From positions 1 through 64,000 of the forward strand of contig NZ_AWEZ01000030.1 in assembly GCF_000468755.1 (NCBI RefSeq): a DNA stretch of 64,000 nt, written 5' to 3'. Under the pieces are notes generated by a model. It ran no database searches. It had not been told where the DNA came from and saw only the letters and a program-made list of their open reading frames with translations. This DNA is from Olsenella profusa F0195. GTDB taxonomy: Bacteria; Actinomycetota; Coriobacteriia; Coriobacteriales; Atopobiaceae. Shown here one piece after another: positions 52,159 to 64,000 of the stretch (position 1 is its first letter; every line of letters begins with the position of its first letter). Made by a program: the position numbers and the translations under genes.

Positions 52159-53259
52159 ATGACCGAGAGAAACCCCTTCACACCCGCCTTTGGAACGACC
52201 CCTGCCATCCTGGCCGGCCGAGACGAGCTGCTCCACGAGATGCGCGAGGCCCTCGTGCAGGGCGCGGGCGACCCCAACCTCTCCAGCATCCTCGTCGGCC
52301 CGCGTGGCACCGGCAAGACCGTCTGCCTCTCGCGCATAGCGGAGGATGCGGAGGCATGCGGCTGGATCGCCGCAAGCAGCTCCGCCATCCCCGGGCTGCT
52401 CGAGGACCTCTTCGAGCAGACGCTCCGCAAGGCCTCCCACCTCGTGGACTCTCACAGTGGCGTCCGGATCACCAACGTCGGCGTGGGGCCCCTGAGCGCA
52501 GGCTGGGAGTATGGTGCCGAGCGGCGGGGCAACTGGCGCACGCGCATGGGCGCCCTGCTCGACCAGCTGGCAGAGCATGGCACCGGGCTGCTCCTCACCG
52601 TCGACGAGGTCGATGCGAGCCTCGACGAGCTGATCACCCTCGCCTCGGTGTACCAGCACCTCGTCCGGGAGGACAGGAAGGTCGCGCTGGTCATGGCGGG
52701 ACTCCCGTCCCACGTGGGCGCCCTCCTCTCGAACAGGAGCGTCTCGTTCCTGAGGAGGGCCCAGCGTCACACGCTGGGCAGGGTATCGGATGCGGACGTG
52801 GCCGACGCCTTCAGGCGGACCATGGCGCTCACCAGCAAGTCGCTGGACGCCGAGGCGTTGGACGCCTGCACCACGGCGACGGAGGGCTTCCCCTACATGC
52901 TGCAACTCGTGGGGTTCAGGAGCTGGCAGGCGGCGCAGGACAAGGAGCGCGTCGGCCCCGACGACGCCCGGGCAGGGGTCGACAACGCGCGGAGGGACTT
53001 CGAGGAGCACGTCCTGGCGCCAAGCTACCGTGAGCTCTCGCCCATGGACGTGAGCTTCGTCAATGCCATGCTGCAGGACAAGGTGGAGAGCCGCCTTTCC
53101 GACATCGCCCAGCGCATGGGCGTCACGAGCCGCTATGCCTCCACCTATCGCAGCAGGCTCCAGGAGGCGGGGGTGGTGGAGAGCCCCGCCCGCGGCATCG
53201 TGCGCTTCTGCCTGCCGGGCTTCCCGGCATATGCCCGGCACAGGATGGAGCTGGGGTAA
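52159..53259 (+). CDS. AAA ATPase with C-terminal winged helix
   Basis: 366 aa; AGAAGG is 7 bases before the ATG. Walker A LVGPRGTGKT near 45-54, Walker B LLTVDEVDAS near 150, and a C-terminal helix-turn-helix (RLSDIAQRMGVTSRYASTYRSRL). Similar stand-alone P-loop proteins with an N-terminal NPFTPAFG start are common in Actinobacteria; some belong to mobile regions or toxin-antitoxin-like systems. No partner gene is adjacent. Function unknown. Confidence 0.83.
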   Translation: MTERNPFTPAFGTTPAILAGRDELLHEMREALVQGAGDPNLSSILVGPRGTGKTVCLSRIAEDAEACGWIAASSSAIPGLLEDLFEQTLRKASHLVDSHSGVRITNVGVGPLSAGWEYGAERRGNWRTRMGALLDQLAEHGTGLLLTVDEVDASLDELITLASVYQHLVREDRKVALVMAGLPSHVGALLSNRSVSFLRRAQRHTLGRVSDADVADAFRRTMALTSKSLDAEALDACTTATEGFPYMLQLVGFRSWQAAQDKERVGPDDARAGVDNARRDFEEHVLAPSYRELSPMDVSFVNAMLQDKVESRLSDIAQRMGVTSRYASTYRSRLQEAGVVESPARGIVRFCLPGFPAYARHRMELG

Positions 53260-53317
53260 GGGGGACGGGCCCTCGGGGCCTAGGGCAACTGTAATACCCG
53301 CCGTGACCTTAGTTGCG

Positions 53318-57128
<3,811 letters not shown>

Positions 57129-57130
57129 AG

Positions 57131-57460
57131 GTGGACGAGGAGAAGTATGAGCTGGCGATGAAGATCATCACCCATGCCGGCACCGGCAAGTCGTGCGCGC
57201 TGGAGGCCATCGACCTGGCGGCGGACGGCGACTTCGCCGGTGCCGAGCAGAGCCTTGCCGAGGCGCGCGGCGAGATGAGGAAGGCGCACGACATCCAGTT
57301 CTCCATGATTCAGCAGGAGGCCTCGGGGAGGCCGGTCGACGTGCACCTGATCCTGCTCCACGCGGAGGACCACCTGACGATGGCGATCATGTGCATCGAC
57401 CTCGCGGAGCGCTTCATGGCCCTCTACCGGCGCATCGCCGCCGACGAGCAGAAGGGCTGA
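57131..57460 (+). CDS. PTS lactose/cellobiose-family IIA component
   Basis: 109 aa, GTG start 2 bases after the regulator stop. All-helical IIA-Lac family with the phosphorylated His in LLHAEDHLTMAIM (near 78-82). It takes phosphate from HPr and passes it to the IIB protein. Coupled to the regulator, followed by a 117-base spacer before IIB. Confidence 0.93.
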   Translation: MDEEKYELAMKIITHAGTGKSCALEAIDLAADGDFAGAEQSLAEARGEMRKAHDIQFSMIQQEASGRPVDVHLILLHAEDHLTMAIMCIDLAERFMALYRRIAADEQKG

Positions 57461-57577
57461 CAGGGCGTTTCTGCGTGCCGCCGCACTCTTCTGCCGGCAC
57501 GCACGGACAAAGCGGTAGTGGGGCGGGAGACCGCCTGAGGCATGGTGGCAGCGCCACCAAGAGAGAAGGAGAGCACC

Positions 57578-57880
57578 ATGAGAATCATGCTTGCATGCGC
57601 GGCCGGAATGTCAACGTCGATGCTGGTGGCAAAGATGCAGGAGGCGTCGAAGGCTGTGGGGCGCGACGACACCATCTGGGCCGTCGAGCAGGGTCAGATC
57701 GAGGCCGAGCTCGGCAACTTCGACGTCCTGCTCCTGGGACCCCAGGTCCGTCACATCAAGAGGAAGGTTGACAAGATCGTCAACGGCGCGGTGCCCGTGG
57801 ATATCATCGACCCCGTCGCCTATGGGCGCGTGGACGGCGCGAAGGTCCTCGAGCAGGCCGACAGGCTCGTCCAGGGCTAG
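57578..57880 (+). CDS. PTS lactose/cellobiose-family IIB component
   Basis: 100 aa from ATG 57578 with AAGGAG. P-loop-like start IMLACAAGMSTSMLVAKM with the phospho-Cys7, and LLLGPQVRH. It transfers phosphate to the sugar bound by IIC. The upstream in-frame Met at 57542 has no site. Confidence 0.94.
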   Translation: MRIMLACAAGMSTSMLVAKMQEASKAVGRDDTIWAVEQGQIEAELGNFDVLLLGPQVRHIKRKVDKIVNGAVPVDIIDPVAYGRVDGAKVLEQADRLVQG

Positions 57881-57928
57881 AGAGGCGTAAGGCACATTCC
57901 CACCACAACAGCACCTAGGAGGTAAGAC

Positions 57929-59272
57929 ATGGCTTTTAGCGAGGGATTCGAGGACAAGCTCCTCGACATCGCCGCGTGGGTTGACGAGAACAAGTACCTC
58001 AACTCCATCAAGGACGCCTTCACCGTCTTCATGCCCTTTGTCATCGTGGGCTCGTTCGGCTCCCTGCTGAACTCACTGATCGCTTCCAAGACCACGGGCC
58101 TGGCGCAGTTCCTCCCTGCGGCGGCGCAGCTCGGTCCCGCGTTCTCGGCCCTCAACTTCTGCTGCCTCTCATTCATGACCATCCCCATCCTGTACCTCAT
58201 CGCGCACAACATCGGCAAGCACAACGGCGCCGATCCCGTCGTCACGGGCATTGCCTGCATCGCCGCGTACATATCCATGGTCCCCACCACCTTCACGGCC
58301 GACCTCTCCAAGCTCCTCGCGGAGGGGCAGACGCTAGTCGACGGCACCACGTCCGCCACGGGCCTCGCGGCGATGGGCAACACCATCTTTGGCGCCCAGG
58401 GCCTGTTCGTGGGCATGCTCACGGCGGTCCTCGTGGCAGAGCTCTTCGACTGGCTCTGCACCATCGACGCCATCAAGATCAAGATGCCGCCCACGGTTCC
58501 AGCCGGTATCACGAAGTCCTTCAACGTCATGATCCCCGTTGCCCTCACGCTCCTGGTTACCTGCATATTTGGCCAGTTAGTGAAGCTTGTGACCGGGCAG
58601 TACATCAACGAGCTCATCTACCTGATCCTCCAGGCGCCCATGGAGGGGCTCTTCCAGACCATGCCGGGCATCCTCGTGGCCGTGGCGCTCTCCCAGGTGT
58701 TCTGGTTCCTCGGCATCCACGGCGGCCTCGTCGTGTCCCCCGTGCGCAACGCCATCTGGGCGACGGCCATTGCCGCCAACACAGCGGCCCTTGCGGTAGG
58801 CGCCGCTCCCGACCGCATCTTCACCCAGGGGTTCTGGATGTGCTTTATCGTGCCGGGCGGGGCTGGCATGACCCTCTGCCTGCTCTTCGCGACGCTTCTG
58901 TTCTCCAGGCGCGAGGACCATCGCGGCGTCGCGAAGCTCGCCCTCGTCCCCGGCATCATGGGCATCTCCGAGCCTGTCGTGTTTGGCTATCCCCTGGTCC
59001 TGAACCCGACCTTCGCCATCCCGTTCATCTTCAACTCGTCCATCTCGGCCGCCATCGCCATGGTCGCCATCAACATTGGCTTCTTGCCCTGCAACACGTT
59101 CGATGTGCCATTTGGCGTGCCCGTCATCCTCAACGCCTTCCTGAGCTTTGGCTGGCAGGGCGTCGTGATACAGCTCATCACGTTCGCGGTCTGCACCCTG
59201 GTGTGGATGCCCTTCGTGCTCATCGCCAACAAGCAGGCCAGGGAAGAGGCCAAGGTGGAGGCGGCCGCATAG
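57929..59272 (+). CDS. PTS lactose/cellobiose-family IIC permease
   Basis: 447 aa with about ten membrane helices; AGGAGGTAAG before the ATG. Family motifs include GIHGGLVVSPVRNAIW and GISEPVVFGYPLVLNP. It imports and phosphorylates beta-glucosides such as cellobiose, gentiobiose or aryl glucosides; the exact sugar cannot be told. It supplies substrate to the adjacent GH1 enzymes. Confidence 0.95.
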   Translation: MAFSEGFEDKLLDIAAWVDENKYLNSIKDAFTVFMPFVIVGSFGSLLNSLIASKTTGLAQFLPAAAQLGPAFSALNFCCLSFMTIPILYLIAHNIGKHNGADPVVTGIACIAAYISMVPTTFTADLSKLLAEGQTLVDGTTSATGLAAMGNTIFGAQGLFVGMLTAVLVAELFDWLCTIDAIKIKMPPTVPAGITKSFNVMIPVALTLLVTCIFGQLVKLVTGQYINELIYLILQAPMEGLFQTMPGILVAVALSQVFWFLGIHGGLVVSPVRNAIWATAIAANTAALAVGAAPDRIFTQGFWMCFIVPGGAGMTLCLLFATLLFSRREDHRGVAKLALVPGIMGISEPVVFGYPLVLNPTFAIPFIFNSSISAAIAMVAINIGFLPCNTFDVPFGVPVILNAFLSFGWQGVVIQLITFAVCTLVWMPFVLIANKQAREEAKVEAAA

Positions 59273-60865
<1,593 letters not shown>

Positions 60866-60871
60866 CCTGCC

Positions 60872-61795
60872 GTGAGTGACTCCATCAGCATCCTCGTGAC
60901 CCAGGTCCTGGCCATATTCCTCATGATGGCGGTGGGCTACGCGTGCCATCGGACGCACATGGTGAGCGACCGGGGGGTGGAGGACCTCTCGAACGTCGTC
61001 ATGTACGTCGCGAGCCCCGCCGTCATGGTCACGTCGTTCCTGCAGCCGTTCAGCGTGGAGCAGCTCAGGGAGGCCGGCGTCTGCGTGGTGCTCACCACGG
61101 CGGTTTTTGCGATCGCCGTTGCCATGGCCCGCCTGGTCTACGGCAACGGCGAGAAGGTCTCGCAGTTCGCGGTCATCTTCTCCAACACGGGGTTCGTGGG
61201 GATCCCCCTCGTGCAGAGCGTGCTCGGCGAGGAGTATGTGTTCTATGTCACCGTCTGCATCGCCACGACGACGTTCTTCGTCTGGACATACGGCGTCCAC
61301 CTCATCACGGGCTCCTTGGAGCAGGTCTCCCTCACGAAGGTCGTCACCAACCCCGCCGTGATAACCCTCTTCGTGGGCTTTGCGCTTTACGTCCTCCAGG
61401 TTGACCTCCCCGACGCGCTGTCGGACGCGTGCGCGGCACTCGGCGCGCTCAACACCGGGGCGGCCATGCTGGTGCTGGGCTGCTACCTTGCCCAGACCCG
61501 CCTCTCCTTGATCGTGCGAGACCTCCGCATCTACAAGGCGAGTCTCCTGCGCCTTGTCGCTTCTCCCCTGGCGACCATCCTGCTCCTCTGCCTGCTTCCG
61601 GCGGGCCTTGTGCCCCGTGACATCAAGATGGTGATCCTCATCACCTTTGCCACGCCGGTCGCGGGGATGTGCGCCATGCTCAGCCAGAAGTATGGGGCGA
61701 ACTACGAGTACGGGACGGGGCTCATCTCGGTCTCAACGCTGCTCTCCATGGTGTCTATGCCGCTCATGCTGGAGCTGGCGATGCTGGTCCTGTGA
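60872..61795 (+). CDS. AEC (auxin efflux carrier) family transporter
   Basis: 307 aa, GTG start 4 bases after the GH1 stop. About ten membrane helices in two halves; motifs FAVIFSNTGFVGIPLVQSV and ITFATPVAGMCAMLSQKYG with conserved Asn/Pro breaks are family-typical. AEC transporters move small organic acids such as malate or lactate. In this operon it may export an aglycone or a fermentation acid; inference. Confidence 0.9.
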   Translation: MSDSISILVTQVLAIFLMMAVGYACHRTHMVSDRGVEDLSNVVMYVASPAVMVTSFLQPFSVEQLREAGVCVVLTTAVFAIAVAMARLVYGNGEKVSQFAVIFSNTGFVGIPLVQSVLGEEYVFYVTVCIATTTFFVWTYGVHLITGSLEQVSLTKVVTNPAVITLFVGFALYVLQVDLPDALSDACAALGALNTGAAMLVLGCYLAQTRLSLIVRDLRIYKASLLRLVASPLATILLLCLLPAGLVPRDIKMVILITFATPVAGMCAMLSQKYGANYEYGTGLISVSTLLSMVSMPLMLELAMLVL

Positions 61796-61951
61796 TCTGC
61801 CCCTTTGGTGGGCGCACGCTCGGGGCGGGGACGCCTCGCGCGCCTTCCCGGGAACCCCGCGCGGGAGGGAGGAGGGGTGATGTGACGCATGTGGGCCCTC
61901 TGGGGCCTCCTGACCCCGCCGGGGTCATCTGACCTGGTTGCCACGACGTAA

Positions 61952-63427
<1,476 letters not shown>

Positions 63428-63630
63428 GCTTGGGCGCAAGGCACTCGCCTCTCGGTGAGCCATCGCCCCATACTGTGGGCGGGCATCCTTGTCGCCACCT
63501 TGTTCGCGCGGGAATAGGCAGGAGGGCGTGCCCGACACAGGTCGGGAGGGGTCTGGGGCCGTCCCCTCGACATGAGAAGGCGTCAACGAGGACGCCGCCC
63601 CATCGCCACACCGACGACATAAGGAACGAA

Positions 63631-63659
63631 GGAGGCCGACCCACCAGGGGCCGGCCTCC
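63631..63659 (-). terminator. Terminator hairpin of rpmE
   Basis: GGAGGCCG-N13-CGGCCTCC, 36 bases past the rpmE stop, followed on the minus strand by TTCGTTCCTT. The rest of 63428-63694 holds no supported gene. Confidence 0.65.
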
Positions 63660-63694
63660 ACATACAGCCTGGCATGCCGTACCTCTCGTGCGCG

Positions 63695-64000
63695 CTACTC
63701 GGCCGCGGGAGCCTCCGTGTCGGCAGCGGTCTCGACGGTCTCGGCGGCAGCTTGGGCCTCGGCGGCAGCCTGCTCGGCCTGCTTGACCGCCTTGGCCTCG
63801 GACCTCTTGGCGTACTCGGCGGCACGCCGGGCCTTCTCGGCGGCCTTTGCCTCCTTGGCGGCCTTCTTGGCGGCGGCCTCCTCGGCCGCCCTGGCGGCCT
63901 TGGCGGCCTTGGCCTCCTCGGCCCTCTTGAGCTGGGCAGCGGCGGCACCGCCAAACTTGTCGGAGAAGCGCTGGACGCGGCCGCCGGTGTCAACGAGCTT
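63695..64000 (-). CDS. rpmE: Ribosomal protein bL31 with long Ala/Lys/Glu-rich C-terminal extension, 5' end outside window
   Basis: The visible 101 residues begin with KLVDTGGRVQRFSDKFGG, the conserved C-terminal end of bL31 (usually TGGRVxRFxxRF). Where bL31 normally stops, about 80 further residues follow, dominated by Ala, Lys and Glu (EEAKAAKAARAAEEAAAKKA) and ending in an acidic ETVETAADTEAPAAE. The tail is probably a long helix or disordered and resembles tails on other actinobacterial ribosomal proteins. The frame is open to the window edge. Confidence 0.85.
   Translation of the reverse strand, partial: KLVDTGGRVQRFSDKFGGAAAAQLKRAEEAKAAKAARAAEEAAAKKAAKEAKAAEKARRAAEYAKRSEAKAVKQAEQAAAEAQAAAETVETAADTEAPAAE

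Overview
The window is GC-rich chromosomal DNA with dense, mostly minus-strand operons and frequent GTG/TTG starts. An F-type ATP synthase operon followed by murA, many PTS and GH1 genes, a compact actinobacterial-style type VII secretion (T7SS) locus and a signal-peptide-like ATP synthase b subunit together suggest a fermentative actinobacterium of the class Coriobacteriia (Olsenella/Atopobium relatives). This placement is inferred from gene content, not from a database search.

Region 1 (1-18.1 kb, minus strand) is a T7SS locus. In transcription order it holds three small helical proteins, a lipoprotein and a DUF2974-type lipase (a lower-GC cassette behind a strong promoter), then a gene remnant. 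Next come a YukD/EsaB-like protein and a FHA protein, and then a coupled trio of Ser/Thr kinase, membrane protein with six TTLL repeats, and large Ig-like surface protein. A WXG100 protein follows, and last a second lipoprotein, a second lipase and EssC with an N-terminal FHA domain (cut by the window edge). The duplicated lipoprotein-lipase pairs look like T7SS lipase effectors with lipoprotein partners (compare TslA/TilA of Staphylococcus aureus). The kinase, two FHA proteins and the TTLL protein suggest control by phospho-threonine signalling.

Region 2 (18-28 kb): a 114-bp MITE-like inverted-repeat element, an iron alcohol dehydrogenase, two tandem paralogous proteins of unknown function, and a split transketolase whose N-terminal half is fused to a GntR/UTRA regulator. 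Then come tRNA-Glu and tRNA-Leu, a Ppx/GppA gene frameshifted at a G7 tract, a DivIC/FtsB-like protein and MazG.

Region 3 (27.8-33.1 kb): a 16S-23S-5S rRNA operon on the minus strand with a recognisable promoter and terminator and no spacer tRNA.

Region 4 (33-53 kb) is housekeeping: a phosphohexomutase homologue with a degraded active site beside galU, a DtxR-family regulator, murA, atpIBEFHAGDC, upp, rpiB, a PrmC-TsaC fusion, prfA, a FAD oxidoreductase, and two plus-strand AAA ATPases inserted among them.

Region 5 (53-63.5 kb) is a beta-glucoside utilisation cluster: a minus-strand GH1 6-phospho-beta-glucosidase, a divergent LicR-type PRD regulator, PTS IIA, IIB and IIC of the lactose/cellobiose family, two more GH1 enzymes and an AEC transporter. 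The window ends with the C-terminal part of ribosomal protein bL31, which carries an unusual Ala/Lys/Glu-rich tail.
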